Source: Candidatus Gastranaerophilales bacterium
GTDB lineage: Bacteria > Cyanobacteriota > Vampirovibrionia > Gastranaerophilales > Gastranaerophilaceae
Length of the DNA: 64,000 nucleotides
Assembly: GCA_947587615.1 (NCBI GenBank)
Contig: CANPYC010000004.1
Location: 22,240 to 86,239, forward strand
Direction: 5' to 3'
Positions 1-9,827 of this stretch are shown here, in pieces. The translations under genes were made by a program, and so were the position numbers. How positions within the stretch are numbered: position 1 is the first letter of the stretch; every line of letters begins with the position of its first letter. The notes under the pieces were generated by a model. That model was not told the origin of the DNA. It did not search any database and worked only from the letters and a program-made list of their open reading frames with translations.

Positions 1-1
1 G

Positions 2-139
2 CTTTTCGGATATCCCAATGTTGAATTTAAAAGAACAACCATTCCAAAACCTTATGAATTTGAGTCGGTTAAAATTAAAAATTTAAAAACGGGAGTTTTT
101 GATAAAGTTAAAAGAATTTTTTGGAACTTTGTAAGATAA
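2..139 (+). CDS. C-terminal end of an unidentified protein (partial)
   Basis: An open frame enters from the left edge and ends at TAA 137-139, giving the last 45 residues of a protein. The tail is basic and ends in IFWNFVR. I do not recognise the family from this piece. It is followed by a bidirectional terminator shared with the next, oppositely oriented gene, which supports this being a true gene end. Confidence 0.6.
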   Translation, partial: LFGYPNVEFKRTTIPKPYEFESVKIKNLKTGVFDKVKRIFWNFVR

Positions 140-204
140 ATTTGCTAAATATATATTATTTTTGTAATAATATTGCGCCAAACATAATAAATTTATTAAT
201 AAAA

Positions 205-237
205 AAAAGACCTCTTTAACTTTTAAAGAGGTCTTTT
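205..237. terminator. Bidirectional rho-independent terminator
   Basis: A 13-bp perfect stem (AAAAGACCTCTTT pairing with AAAGAGGTCTTTT) around a 7-nt loop, with an A run on one side and a T run on the other. It lies between two converging genes (ends at 139 and 261), so it can serve both strands. Confidence 0.85.
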
Positions 238-260
238 AGTTTAATATTTTATTTTAAAGA

Positions 261-1457
261 CTACATATCTTCATCTTTAATTAACTTAACTCTAAGAGGT
301 TCCAGAAGAACAAAGTTAACTCTTTGACCTTTGTGAATGTATTCATTCTGACCTCTTACAACGTTATATCTTGTTCTTGTTAAATACGGGTCGTTTCTGA
401 TTATTCTCATATCAGCGTCACGTTCTCCAACAGCTGCAACAATTTTCATATCAGGATTGCCTTTGTCGTCGAGAATGTTTGAAGTTGTTAAAGCCATATA
501 TCCGTTTTTAACAAATCTTAAAGGTCTTCTTACTTTTGTAACCGTACCATCAATTTGAACACCAATAGGAATTATAAGATATTTTTCTCTTGTAACAAAG
601 TTAAATGGAGTTCTTGCTATGAATTTTTGTCCTTCTTTAACTTTTTTAGCGTTTAAACATTCGTTAATTGTTAAAGGAAGAACTGTTCCTTCAGGGATTA
701 CGGCATATTCTTCATCATAGTATACATTGTCTAAGATAAATCCGTTTGCTTTTTTCGGTCCTTTCGGTTTTTCAACTTTAGCGGGTTCTTGAGGTGCTTT
801 TTGAGCAAGAAGCGCATTGTTCATATTGAATACAAATCTTGCCAGCTCACCTCTTGTTGCAGGGCGCATAGGTTCAAGAGTTGTTTCATGACCGGGAGTA
901 TTATAAACAAGTCCGAGCATTTGAGATTGTCCTGCTGCAATTAAAGCCCAGTCGGGAATATCTGAATAATCTTTATAAATTGAAACAAAGTGTTTTGCTT
1001 GTTCAGAATCCATATTTGCAGGTGAAAGCGCATTTAATACAACGTTAAGTGCTTCCATTCTGGTTACGTCTTTGTTAGGATAAAAACTTCCGCCGGGATA
1101 ACCTTTCATAAGACCGTAGTAAGACGCAACTTGAATGTTTCTGTCTGCCCAATGACCTTTCGTGTCATTATAGTTGAATATTTGAGGTACATCTTTTTCA
1201 TATAGCCCTAAAGCTTTAATAACCATAGTAGCAAATTCACCTCTTGTAACCTTTTGATCAGGTCTGTAATACCCGTCAGGATAACCGACAACAACCTGTT
1301 TATCGGTTAAAAAAGTAACTGCTTCGTAAGCCCAGTGACTTGGCGGCAAATCAGGGTAGCTGTCAGGACCCTGTTCAAGTTGATATCCTGCCATTGCGGG
1401 CAGCGTATAGAGGGCGAATGCTAATAAAGCGATAATGTTTAGTAATAATTTTTTCAT
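261..1457 (-). CDS. S-layer homology (SLH) domain envelope protein
   Basis: 398 residues. An N-terminal signal peptide (about residues 1-23, ending PAMAGY) is followed by three SLH repeats, roughly residues 36-90, 95-145 and 160-215. Each has the pattern HWA..A......G...G YPDG..F/YxP...VTR.E. A Lys/Pro linker and a C-terminal domain of about 150 residues that I do not recognise follow. SLH domains bind cell-wall polymers. In cyanobacteria-like lineages they often tether outer-membrane proteins to peptidoglycan, but no porin barrel is evident here. It is monocistronic, ending at the terminator at 205-237. SLH family membership is secure; the exact role is not. Confidence 0.85.
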   Translation of the reverse strand: MKKLLLNIIALLAFALYTLPAMAGYQLEQGPDSYPDLPPSHWAYEAVTFLTDKQVVVGYPDGYYRPDQKVTRGEFATMVIKALGLYEKDVPQIFNYNDTKGHWADRNIQVASYYGLMKGYPGGSFYPNKDVTRMEALNVVLNALSPANMDSEQAKHFVSIYKDYSDIPDWALIAAGQSQMLGLVYNTPGHETTLEPMRPATRGELARFVFNMNNALLAQKAPQEPAKVEKPKGPKKANGFILDNVYYDEEYAVIPEGTVLPLTINECLNAKKVKEGQKFIARTPFNFVTREKYLIIPIGVQIDGTVTKVRRPLRFVKNGYMALTTSNILDDKGNPDMKIVAAVGERDADMRIIRNDPYLTRTRYNVVRGQNEYIHKGQRVNFVLLEPLRVKLIKDEDM

Positions 1458-1590
1458 TTACAGTTGCTCCATTCTTAATAAATTAATTTTACATGCAATA
1501 CAAGCTATATGCAAGGAATTTAATTAATTTCATCTATACAAAGCATATAAAAATTTTTTTTGAACTAAATTTAATAATTGGTTACAAAAA

Positions 1591-1914
1591 TTATCTTTTA
1601 AATTTTATAAATTCTTTTATGCCTGCGACTAAACCTAAAACAAAGACAAGAGCGGAACTGTAATTAAACAGAGCAATTTTTAATTTTTTAGGAGTTAATT
1701 TATATGCCATTTTAGGATTTTGTTTCTTTTTAAGCTCTAAAACATCACTAACCGGTGTTTGAGAAATATCAGGTGCGCTAACAACCCCAACTTTTGGAAT
1801 GTTAAATTTTCGCTTAGGCGCTTCTTTAACTTCTTCCTTTTGAGCTTTGTTGTTACCTTCCACAAGATTAGGTGCGGGAAGATTTGCGTTATTTAAATTT
1901 AAATTAGCTGTCAT
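1591..1914 (-). CDS. Small hypothetical protein with C-terminal membrane segment
   Basis: 107 residues. The N-terminal two thirds are Asn/Lys/Pro-rich and probably disordered. One hydrophobic helix (about residues 83-103, ALVFVLGLVAGIKEF) follows, and the protein ends in KFKR, suggesting a tail anchor with a short basic end. I recognise no family. It lies between the SLH gene and the TolC-type gene on the same strand and may be co-transcribed with the latter (gap 34 bp). Confidence 0.6.
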   Translation of the reverse strand: MTANLNLNNANLPAPNLVEGNNKAQKEEVKEAPKRKFNIPKVGVVSAPDISQTPVSDVLELKKKQNPKMAYKLTPKKLKIALFNYSSALVFVLGLVAGIKEFIKFKR

Positions 1915-1948
1915 AATATAATAAAAACAATTTTTAAATGTTTTTTGC

Positions 1949-3241
1949 TTATATATTTTCTTCTTTGAAATTTAAATCCGTTGCATTCATATCCTTTAAA
2001 AGCTCAGCATAGCTTATGTAATAATCGGCTAAAGCCTCTTGATAGCTAAGCATAACATCAAGATAAAGTCTTTTTGAAACCAAAAAAGAGGTTAAATCTG
2101 TTTCTTTATTATCCAAGCTTTTGATTGACGAGTCCAAGAGCTCTTTTGAATCAGCTAAAAGTTCGTTGTTGTAAAAATTAAGCGTATCTCTTGCAACTAT
2201 AAATTTTTCCCAAGAATCCGTTATTGTTCTTATTATATCAATTTTTGTATCTTCATACTTCAGCTGTGCTTTTTCAATTTCAAGTTTAGCGTTATCTTCT
2301 TCGGGTTGATAGCGGTAAATTAAAGGAATGTTAACCAATTTTAACCCTGCGTAAGCACCGTTTTGAAAACTTCCCGTGTCTGAAATTCCTTTTGTTTGAT
2401 AGGCATAGCCTCCCGTAAGTTCAATATCGGGGATAAGGCGGCTTTTTATAACTTTTAAATTATTCTTTGCTTCTTCAACTTTTGTTTGAGCTATTAATAA
2501 ATCATATCTGTTTTTTAAGGCATAATTTTTAACTTCTTCAAAATTTAATAAATCGGCTTTGGGGTTGATTGTTAACAATTCTTCATAGTTGTCGCTTAAG
2601 TAATCTTCTTTTGTGTCAAAATCTGCTTCTTTTGTGTTCATAACCGAGCTGAAATGATTTTGAGCGGATATTACCGCACTTTTTGCAATGTTATAATACA
2701 TAATCGAGCGATTGTAAGATATTTTCGCTTGAATTACATCCGTTTTATTAAGATTAGAACGCTCAGCTTCTTTTATTGTGTCATCTAAAAGTTCTTTTGA
2801 AAGATTTTTTTGTTCTTCTATAATTTTTAAATCAGACTTTTTTAAAAGAAGTTCAAAGTATGCTTTTTTAACTTCAAAAATTAAATTATATTTTGCTAAT
2901 TCCTCACTGTAGCTTGTTTGCTTTGCGCTTGAGCTTGCATATTTTTTTCTGAAACCTCTTTTTAAAAGCTCAATTGTATAATCAACCCCTATTTGCTGAG
3001 GATTTCCTTCCCCCGCTTCACCCATATTTTGATAAGTATGCAAGGAAGGGTTTTGCAATCTGTTTGCAATTTTAATATCGTTCTCGCCTTCAAGCGCTGT
3101 CAGATGAGCCATTCTCAATTGGGGATTTGTGCTAAGAGCAAGTTCAACGGCTTTTGAGAGGGAAATTTTTTCTACTTCGTTAATTGCATAGCAACAAGAA
3201 GTTGTTAATATTAACAATAACGGGATTAAAAATTTTCTCAT
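1949..3241 (-). CDS. TolC-family outer-membrane efflux protein
   Basis: About 430 residues. The chosen ATG at 3241 begins a clear signal peptide (MRKFLIPLLLILTTSCCYA). An upstream TTG at 3265 would add eight residues and spoil it. The mature protein has the two repeated halves of TolC/OEP proteins. Each begins with a segment like SLSKAVELALSTNPQL or NFEEVKNYALKNRYDL and continues with long amphipathic helices. Family members form trimeric outer-membrane channels that work with an inner-membrane pump and adaptor. No pump or adaptor is adjacent, so the substrate is unknown. Its presence implies an outer membrane. Confidence 0.85.
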   Translation of the reverse strand: MRKFLIPLLLILTTSCCYAINEVEKISLSKAVELALSTNPQLRMAHLTALEGENDIKIANRLQNPSLHTYQNMGEAGEGNPQQIGVDYTIELLKRGFRKKYASSSAKQTSYSEELAKYNLIFEVKKAYFELLLKKSDLKIIEEQKNLSKELLDDTIKEAERSNLNKTDVIQAKISYNRSIMYYNIAKSAVISAQNHFSSVMNTKEADFDTKEDYLSDNYEELLTINPKADLLNFEEVKNYALKNRYDLLIAQTKVEEAKNNLKVIKSRLIPDIELTGGYAYQTKGISDTGSFQNGAYAGLKLVNIPLIYRYQPEEDNAKLEIEKAQLKYEDTKIDIIRTITDSWEKFIVARDTLNFYNNELLADSKELLDSSIKSLDNKETDLTSFLVSKRLYLDVMLSYQEALADYYISYAELLKDMNATDLNFKEENI

Positions 3242-3285
3242 AAAAAAATATTGCCCAAAAAACAAAAATAAGTAAAGATATTATT

Positions 3286-3744
3286 ATGAAATATTTTTTT
3301 AAAAATACAAAAATTTCTCCCGTTACCCTTGTTGAAAAAGACGGTTTTTTAAAAGAATTAATCTTTGCAAAATGTTCTATAAAAAACGCAAAATTAGAAC
3401 AAACCCCTTTAATTAAAGAAGCTTTTGTGCAATTAGAGGAATATTTCAGCGCTTCAAGAAAAAAATTTAATCTTGATTTTAAGCTTGAAGGCACTCCTTT
3501 TCAAAAAGAAGTTTGGAGCGCTCTAACCACCGTTCCTTATGGAAAAACAATTACATATAAAGAGCTTGCGGCTTCAATTAATCATAAAGGCGCATATAGG
3601 GCAGTGGGAAGCGCAAACAATAAAAATCCTCTCCCGATTATTATTCCATGTCATAGAGTTATTGGTTCAAACGGAAAGCTCATAGGCTATAAAGGCGGTT
3701 TAGAAATTAAAGAAAAGTTATTAAAAACAGAAGGAATATTATGA
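3286..3744 (+). CDS. ogt: Methylated-DNA--protein-cysteine methyltransferase
   Basis: 152 residues. It repairs O6-alkylguanine in DNA by transferring the alkyl group to its own cysteine. The active-site block IIIPCHRVIGSNG is present at about residues 121-133, with the acceptor Cys in PCHR. The preceding DNA-binding helix region FQKEVWSALTTVPYGKT(I)TY is typical. Length matches Ogt/MGMT proteins lacking an Ada N-terminal domain. The next gene starts 4 bp before this one ends, so they are probably co-transcribed. The upstream TolC-type gene is divergent, with the promoter in the short gap. Confidence 0.93.
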   Translation: MKYFFKNTKISPVTLVEKDGFLKELIFAKCSIKNAKLEQTPLIKEAFVQLEEYFSASRKKFNLDFKLEGTPFQKEVWSALTTVPYGKTITYKELAASINHKGAYRAVGSANNKNPLPIIIPCHRVIGSNGKLIGYKGGLEIKEKLLKTEGIL

Positions 3745-4358
3745 ACAGCGAAATTTTAAGAAGTTTATCTTACGGAGTTTATGTAATTTCTACTCATGAT
3801 GATATTAAGCAAACAGGTTGCATTGCAAACAGCTTAATGCAGGTAACGGTTGATACCGTTGCTCTTTCAATAAACCACAATAACTATACAAACGAATGTA
3901 TAAAGAAAAACAAAAAATTTGCCGTTTCAATTTTATCTCAAGAAGTTGACGATAATATTATTCCCGTTTTCGGCTTTCAAAGCGGAAAAAATATTAATAA
4001 ATTTGATAACATTGAACAAATTACAATTGACGGCTTAAGCATTGTTAAAAATTCAATCGGTTATTTAATTTGTGAAGTCGTGCAAATCGTTGAAACTTCG
4101 ACACACAGCATATTTATAGCAAAAATTCTTGACGGTGACGTATTTAACAATCAAACCCCTATGACCTATGCTTATTATCACAAGGTTAAAAAAGGCTCAA
4201 GCCCTAAAAATGCGCCTACATATATTAAGCCGGAAATAAAAGAAGGATATAGATGTAAAGTCTGCGGATATTTATATGAAGGCGATTTTGACGCTCTGCC
4301 TTGTGATTTTGTCTGTCCTGTTTGTAAACAGCCAAAGAGTAATTTTGAGAAAATTTAG
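3741..4358 (+). CDS. Flavin reductase-like protein with C-terminal rubredoxin domain
   Basis: 205 residues. The first ~160 residues match the flavin reductase-like FMN-binding fold (LSYGVYVIST ... TGCIANSLMQV start). The last ~40 residues are a rubredoxin with two iron-binding pairs, CKVCGYLYEG and CPVCKQPKSNFEKI. The combination is like high-molecular-weight rubredoxins of anaerobes, which shuttle electrons from NAD(P)H to flavodiiron oxygen or NO reductases or peroxidases. Overlap with ogt suggests a shared transcript, perhaps a general stress unit. No flavodiiron protein is nearby. Confidence 0.85.
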   Translation: MNSEILRSLSYGVYVISTHDDIKQTGCIANSLMQVTVDTVALSINHNNYTNECIKKNKKFAVSILSQEVDDNIIPVFGFQSGKNINKFDNIEQITIDGLSIVKNSIGYLICEVVQIVETSTHSIFIAKILDGDVFNNQTPMTYAYYHKVKKGSSPKNAPTYIKPEIKEGYRCKVCGYLYEGDFDALPCDFVCPVCKQPKSNFEKI

Positions 4359-4601
4359 AATTTTAGCTCAGGCATGCCTAAAATATTTTAACATTTTGCA
4401 ATATTTACTTAAATTATAAATAAATATATTTTTATTTAAAAATTTGTAATATTAAAAAGTAGTGTTTATAGCGCTGTCGGTTTAATCTTTACAAATTTGA
4501 ATTTATGTTAAATTTAGCGCATACTTATAGTATAAATTCTTTACATCAAAGAATTTTTAAAATATAGTTAAATAAAAAGGAAACATTAAGAGGGCTAATA
4601 A

Positions 4602-5831
4602 GTGGATAAGTTCAAACTAGATAACTATGACAGACAACCTGCCGAATATCCAAGGTATTCTTCAAATGCTAATATCAAAGTCGTAGGTGTTGGCGGCGGC
4701 GGCGGAAATGCAGTCAATAGAATGATAGCTTCGGGTTTGAGCGGTGTTGAATTTTGGGCGATGAACACAGACGCTCAAGTTTTGGAAATGTCCAGTGCTC
4801 CAAGAAAGGTTCAACTTGGAACAAAACTTACAAACGGACTTGGCGCAGGCGGTAATCCCTCTGTTGGTGAGAAAGCTGCCGAAGAATCAAGAGAAGATAT
4901 TACAGTAGCATTGGATAGCGCTGATATGGTTTTTGTTACCGCAGGCATGGGCGGCGGAACAGGAACAGGGGCAGCGCCGGTTGTAGCTAAAATTGCAAAA
5001 GAAATGGGTGCATTGACAATCGGTGTTGTTACAAAACCTTTTAAATTTGAAGGTAAAAAAAGATTAACGCAAGCTTTAGCAGGACTTGAAAAATTAAAAG
5101 AAAATGTTGACGCTTTAATTGTAATACCTAATGATAAATTAATGGAAGTGGTTGAAAGAAGAACGACAATTAAAGACGCATTCTCTGTTGTTGATGAAGT
5201 TCTGTTATGTGGTGTTCAAGGTATTTCCGATATTATTCTTATACCGGGCTTAATAAACGTTGACTTTGCGGATGTTAAAACCGTAATGCAATCTTCGGGT
5301 TCAGCTTTAATGGGTATAGGTAAATCATCAGGCGAAGGAAGAGCCTTAGAAGCTGCAAAACTTGCAATTGATTCAAAACTTCTTGAAACATCAATCAACG
5401 GTGCAACAGGTGTAATCATGAATGTTACGGGCGGTCCTGACATGACGTTATTTGAAGTTAATGAAGCCGCTAGTGTAATTCATGACGCAGTATCGGAAGA
5501 TGCGGAAGTTATATTCGGTTCTGTTGTTGATGAGAGAATACAAGGTGAAATTCAAATAACAATTATTGCAACAGGCTTTGAACTGAAAAACGGTGAAGTA
5601 TCCGCTCCAGCTGCAGCTGATAACAGATTATCGGCAGCAGGTTTATTTGGTGGATTTAGCTCCGCAGGAATGAATAACAGCACTTCTTCATTCCCGTTTG
5701 GTTTTGGTAGTTCTTCAAATAACAACAACTCTTCTTCAAATGAAGAAAAACCGAGAGAACATATACCAACTCCTCCGAGCGGAAATTCATTAGACATTCC
5801 CGAATTTTTAAATCCAAAAAACAGACTGTAA
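4602..5831 (+). CDS. ftsZ: Cell division GTPase FtsZ
   Basis: 409 residues from a GTG start, with AGAGGG about 9 nt upstream. FtsZ polymerises into the cytokinetic ring. Diagnostic sequences are [16 protein letters not shown] near the N-terminus, the GTP-binding tubulin signature [13 protein letters not shown] at about residues 119-131, and the synergy-loop region with [12 protein letters not shown] Ser/Asn-rich linker follows, ending in the C-terminal peptide [12 protein letters not shown] that normally binds FtsA or other membrane anchors. It is alone between two long gaps, without the usual ftsA/ftsQ neighbours. Confidence 0.98.
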   Translation: MDKFKLDNYDRQPAEYPRYSSNANIKVVGVGGGGGNAVNRMIASGLSGVEFWAMNTDAQVLEMSSAPRKVQLGTKLTNGLGAGGNPSVGEKAAEESREDITVALDSADMVFVTAGMGGGTGTGAAPVVAKIAKEMGALTIGVVTKPFKFEGKKRLTQALAGLEKLKENVDALIVIPNDKLMEVVERRTTIKDAFSVVDEVLLCGVQGISDIILIPGLINVDFADVKTVMQSSGSALMGIGKSSGEGRALEAAKLAIDSKLLETSINGATGVIMNVTGGPDMTLFEVNEAASVIHDAVSEDAEVIFGSVVDERIQGEIQITIIATGFELKNGEVSAPAAADNRLSAAGLFGGFSSAGMNNSTSSFPFGFGSSSNNNNSSSNEEKPREHIPTPPSGNSLDIPEFLNPKNRL

Positions 5832-5854
5832 AACAAAATCCTAAATTTATCTGA

Positions 5855-5892
5855 TTGAGGGTACTTTTAATAAATCAAAAAAGTACCCTCAA
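5855..5892 (+). terminator. Hairpin after ftsZ
   Basis: TTGAGGGTACTTTT pairs with AAAAGTACCCTCAA around a short A/T loop, 23 bp after the ftsZ stop. The stem is strong. The following T run is weak (AATAATTAAT), so it is a probable rather than certain terminator. Confidence 0.6.
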
Positions 5893-6046
5893 TAATTAAT
5901 AACTATTAAGGCTGAAGACGGGCAGTTACAATAAAATATATTCACAATTCTTAACAACATTGAAATTAGTACTAAGTAATATATTATATTATTGGGAGGC
6001 TTATAGCTAATATTACCCAAAATAGAATTAGTGATGGACAAAATAA

Positions 6047-7837
6047 GTGAATGAACACGTTAAACTAATAATAGAAGATATAAAAAGCCTTTGGCAGAAG
6101 CTTGATATAAACCAAAAATTTTCCGTTGCGGCGCTTTTGGTTGCTACAATGGTTGTTGGTGTATTCTTTATTTTTAAGGCAACAGAGCCAAATTGGACTG
6201 TTTTATATTCTGATTTAAGTAAAGAAGATGTCGCCGCAATCACTGAAAGTCTTAAAAAGAGCGGACATGCCTATAAACTCTCTGAAGATAAAACTGCAAT
6301 TCTTGTAAGAAATCAAGAAAAAGAAGATTTAAGAATGTTTGTAGCTGAAAACGACCTTATAAGAGATACATCAGGCGGTTTTGAGCTGTTAGACGAATTG
6401 CAGCTCGGTTCAACCGATTTTAAAAATAAACTGACAAAACAAAGGATTTTTCAAGGAGAACTCACCCGCTCAATAGAGAAAATACAGGGCGTTTCAAAAG
6501 CAAGGGTACAGTTAGCAGAACCCGAGCGCTCAATATTTTCTGACGAAGATGAAGAACCTTCTGCAAGCGTTGTTTTAATTTTAGAACCCGGAGTAAAGCT
6601 TAGACCTGCGCAAATTTTGGCAATTAAAAATCTTGTTGCTTATGCGGTTCCAAGATTAACAAATGACAGAGTATTTTTAACAGACCAATTCGGAAATGTT
6701 TTATCGGAAGATGTTTCAAAAAATTCTTCCGATATGCAAAGTTATAGAACTTCTTTTGAAAAAGAAGCAGCCAAAAAAATCAAAGACACTCTTGAAACAA
6801 TAATGGGAAAAGACAATGTTTCCGTTCAGGTTTCAACCGTAATGGATTTTAACCAGACAAGAGCAACAATTGAAAGCTATACACCAAATAAAGACTCTGA
6901 TTCGGGTGTTGTCCTTGCAAAGCAAGGTGAAAAAGAAATTTATTCAAACCCCAAAGACTTGCCTTCAAATCGGGCTAATGGTTCTATGGATGGTGAATTA
7001 AACACTCTTGAAGCTCAAAAAAGAGCGCAAAATGAAATGAATAATATTAATCAACCGCAGCCTCAAGTCCAAGGGCAAGCTCAAGAACAAACACAAACTC
7101 AAGTCCAAGGGCAAGATATCAACGTTGCTCAAAATGTTGTTGAAACAACTCTAAATCAAACTCCCGTAAAGTCGGTTAATTATTCGGATGATGAAAATTT
7201 AAACAAAAATAATGAAGCTAATAAATTAAGCTATGAAAAAGAAAAGTCCGCAACGACTTATGCTGTAACAAAAGAAATTAAACAAGTGGTATATGCTCCC
7301 GGGGCTGTTGTTAGAATGAGCGTTGCAGTTGCGGTTAATAAAATTTTAACCGATGCTGAAAAAGAAGAAATCAAAGCCCTTGTAGCAGCTGCCGCAGGAC
7401 TTGACACTACAAGAGGCGATGTTATAAGCGTTTCAAGCTTAAAATTTACAGGGATAGATAAATCGGAAGAAATTAAACAGGAAAAAGAACAACAACAAAA
7501 ATTTATCATGGATGTTTTAACGTTTATCTTTACAAATGTTTCTCCTGTTATAATTATTCTTGTAATGGGTATTATGGCACTTAATAACTTCGGAAATATT
7601 TTCAAAACTCCAAAACCGCCTGAAGAGGAAACTGAAAGCGAGGAAGAAAGCGAAGCCCTGCCGACATTCGACCCGTATTTAATGCTGCAAAATAATCAAA
7701 CAAATTCAGAAGACTTTTATCAACAGGATATTCAATACACTTCCGCAGTTGATAAAAAGAAAAGTGAAATTATTAACTCAATCTTAGGAAATCCTGAAGA
7801 AGCAGCAAGAATCATAACTTCATATATTAAAGAATAA
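6047..7837 (+). CDS. fliF: Flagellar MS-ring protein FliF
   Basis: 596 residues from a GTG start. FliF forms the membrane ring on which the flagellum is assembled. An N-terminal membrane helix (about residues 27-45) and the ring-building domain with TEPNWTVLYSDLSKEDVAAI are followed by the conserved block around KARVQLAEPERSIF. A second membrane helix lies near residue 495 (VSPVIIILVMGIMAL), with an acidic cytoplasmic tail that contacts FliG. A Gln-rich stretch near residues 335-360 is encoded by an 18-bp sequence repeated 36 bp apart. It is the first gene of fliF-fliG-fliH-fliI. Confidence 0.95.
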   Translation: MNEHVKLIIEDIKSLWQKLDINQKFSVAALLVATMVVGVFFIFKATEPNWTVLYSDLSKEDVAAITESLKKSGHAYKLSEDKTAILVRNQEKEDLRMFVAENDLIRDTSGGFELLDELQLGSTDFKNKLTKQRIFQGELTRSIEKIQGVSKARVQLAEPERSIFSDEDEEPSASVVLILEPGVKLRPAQILAIKNLVAYAVPRLTNDRVFLTDQFGNVLSEDVSKNSSDMQSYRTSFEKEAAKKIKDTLETIMGKDNVSVQVSTVMDFNQTRATIESYTPNKDSDSGVVLAKQGEKEIYSNPKDLPSNRANGSMDGELNTLEAQKRAQNEMNNINQPQPQVQGQAQEQTQTQVQGQDINVAQNVVETTLNQTPVKSVNYSDDENLNKNNEANKLSYEKEKSATTYAVTKEIKQVVYAPGAVVRMSVAVAVNKILTDAEKEEIKALVAAAAGLDTTRGDVISVSSLKFTGIDKSEEIKQEKEQQQKFIMDVLTFIFTNVSPVIIILVMGIMALNNFGNIFKTPKPPEEETESEEESEALPTFDPYLMLQNNQTNSEDFYQQDIQYTSAVDKKKSEIINSILGNPEEAARIITSYIKE

Positions 7838-7849
7838 GAAAGAAACTAA

Positions 7850-8875
7850 ATGTCAAATATACGTATAGAACAAATGACACCTACGCAGAAAGTTGCAGCC
7901 CTTTTAATAACGCTTGGTCCGAGTGCGGCTTCTGAGATAATGAAAAATATTGAAGACGATAGCGCCTTAGAGCAAATTACTCTTGAAATTGCGGGAATGG
8001 CAAAACTTCCTCAAGAAGTAATTGAGGCAATAGTCGATGAATTCTATACGGTTTTTCAGGCTTCTTCAATGCTTGCTTCGGGCGGTATGAACTATGCTCG
8101 TGAACTTTTAGAAAAAGCTTACGGAGCCTCTGAAGCAAATGATATCTTAAACAGGCTTGTAACAATACTTAATTCTAATCCTTTTCAATTTTTTAACGAG
8201 GCAGACCCGGTTCAATTGGCAACATCTTTTCAAAATGAAAATCCGCAGTTAATTGCTCTTATTCTTGCATATTTAAAACCCGAGCAATCGGCAAAAGTTT
8301 TGAATTGTCTTGCTCCGAATATTCAACATAGGGTTGCTCTTAAAATTGCTCAAATGGAAACAACAAATCCGGAAGTAATTTCAGAAGTTGAAAAAATTGT
8401 GGAATCAAGATTTTCAAATGTTGTTGCAACAGATTTTTCTAAAGCGGGCGGTACAAAAACTCTTGCAAATATCTTAAACAGCACAGATAGGGCCACTGAA
8501 AAGAATGTAATTGAGATGATGGAAGTAGAAACCCCCGAGCTTGCAGAAGATGTCAGAAGCTTAATGTTTGTATTTGAAGATATTGTCAATCTTGATGATT
8601 CATCAATTCAACGTATTTTAAGAGAAGTTGATACAAGAGATTTAGCAACAAGTTTAAAAGGTGCTAAAGAAGAAGTTAAACAAAAAATTCTTAAAAATAT
8701 GTCAGAACGTGCTCAAGGCGTATTATTGGAAGATATTGAATATATGGGCCCTGTTAGAACAAAAGAAGTTCAAAAAGCTCAAGGTAAGATAGTGGGTGTA
8801 ATTAAAGCACTTGAAGCAGTAGGCGAAGTAACAATTTATCGTGGAAACAGTCAAGAGGATGAATTAATTGAGTAA
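7850..8875 (+). CDS. fliG: Flagellar motor switch protein FliG
   Basis: 341 residues. FliG sits on the MS ring, generates torque with the stator and helps set rotation direction. It has the typical N-terminal segment TPTQKVAALLITLGPSAASE, the middle EHPQ-like region (here ENPQLIALILAYLKPEQSA) and the C-terminal charged torque helix block LMFVFEDIVNLDDSSIQRIL...VDTRDLATSLKGA. Length is normal. It starts 12 bp after fliF and overlaps fliH by 8 bp, so it is translated from the same message. Confidence 0.97.
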   Translation: MSNIRIEQMTPTQKVAALLITLGPSAASEIMKNIEDDSALEQITLEIAGMAKLPQEVIEAIVDEFYTVFQASSMLASGGMNYARELLEKAYGASEANDILNRLVTILNSNPFQFFNEADPVQLATSFQNENPQLIALILAYLKPEQSAKVLNCLAPNIQHRVALKIAQMETTNPEVISEVEKIVESRFSNVVATDFSKAGGTKTLANILNSTDRATEKNVIEMMEVETPELAEDVRSLMFVFEDIVNLDDSSIQRILREVDTRDLATSLKGAKEEVKQKILKNMSERAQGVLLEDIEYMGPVRTKEVQKAQGKIVGVIKALEAVGEVTIYRGNSQEDELIE

Positions 8876-9827
8876 GCTTGACCCGCACAGCATTAATTTC
8901 AACAACAACAATTTTGTTGTTGAAATTAAAGGGGAAACCGAATTTAAAAAAGATGTTGAATCCGACATGCTTGAAGCTGCTAAACAAGAAGCAGATATCA
9001 TTATCAACAGAGCAAAAGAGCAGGCTAATGAAATCTTAACTCAAGCGCAGGCGCAAGCGGATAATTTAATTTCATCGGCAAACAGCGAAATTCAGACAAA
9101 AACAGAAACAATGCTTGAAGATGCAAAAAAAGAAGCTGATGAGATATTGAACAGTGCTCAAAAGCAAGCAAATGAAATTACGGAAACTTCCAAAAAAGAC
9201 GCAGATGAATTTATTAAAGCCGCAAGTGAAAAAATTGAACAGGAAAGAATAGAAATTACAAAAAAAGGTTATGAAGAAGGTTACAATGACGGTGTTGAAA
9301 AAATTAGAGAAGAACTAAGCGGAAAAATTGAAGATTTTGATAAATTCTTTAAAAGCAGCTATGAATTGAAAGATAAAATTATAAAAGCCGCAAGTAAAGA
9401 TATTTTAGATATTATAGTTAATATTTCCTCAAAAATTTTACTCAAAGAGCTTGATAATAAAACTCTTGATAAAATTATCAAAAACGCAATAACAAAATTT
9501 GAAAATAAGGAAAATATAAATATAATTTTAAGTGAAAAGTATGCAAGATTATTGTTTGAACTTCAAAATAATTATCTTCATAATGACGAATATGAATTTG
9601 ATTTTGATAAGTTTAAAAAGTATGATAATTTTGATGTAATTTATAATCCTAAATATGACGATGATACAATCATTGTTGAAAACTTAAAAGAAAGGTTTGA
9701 CGCTTCAATTAATTCTCAATTAGATGTTATTGTAAGAGAAATATACGAAAAAACAAAAAACGGTCAGCTTGATTTAGAAAATTATATAGAAGATGAAACT
9801 CAAGGAACTCAACAAGATAATAAATGA
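8868..9827 (+). CDS. fliH: Flagellar export apparatus regulator FliH
   Basis: 319 residues from a TTG start inside the end of fliG. FliH binds the export ATPase FliI and regulates it. Residues about 35-125 form a long helix of 11-residue-like repeats (AKKEADEILNSAQKQANEI and variants), as in E-subunit/FliH stalk proteins. The C-terminal ~150 residues carry the FliH/V-ATPase E-type domain (KAASKDILDIIVNISSKIL). The GTG/ATG-poor start and 35-bp overlap with fliI suggest translational coupling. Assignment rests on the fold pattern plus position between fliG and fliI. Confidence 0.88.
   Translation: MSKLDPHSINFNNNNFVVEIKGETEFKKDVESDMLEAAKQEADIIINRAKEQANEILTQAQAQADNLISSANSEIQTKTETMLEDAKKEADEILNSAQKQANEITETSKKDADEFIKAASEKIEQERIEITKKGYEEGYNDGVEKIREELSGKIEDFDKFFKSSYELKDKIIKAASKDILDIIVNISSKILLKELDNKTLDKIIKNAITKFENKENINIILSEKYARLLFELQNNYLHNDEYEFDFDKFKKYDNFDVIYNPKYDDDTIIVENLKERFDASINSQLDVIVREIYEKTKNGQLDLENYIEDETQGTQQDNK

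Noticed and set aside
4365..4392. GGCATGCC palindrome after the rubredoxin gene as terminator
   Set aside because: Short stem and no T run.
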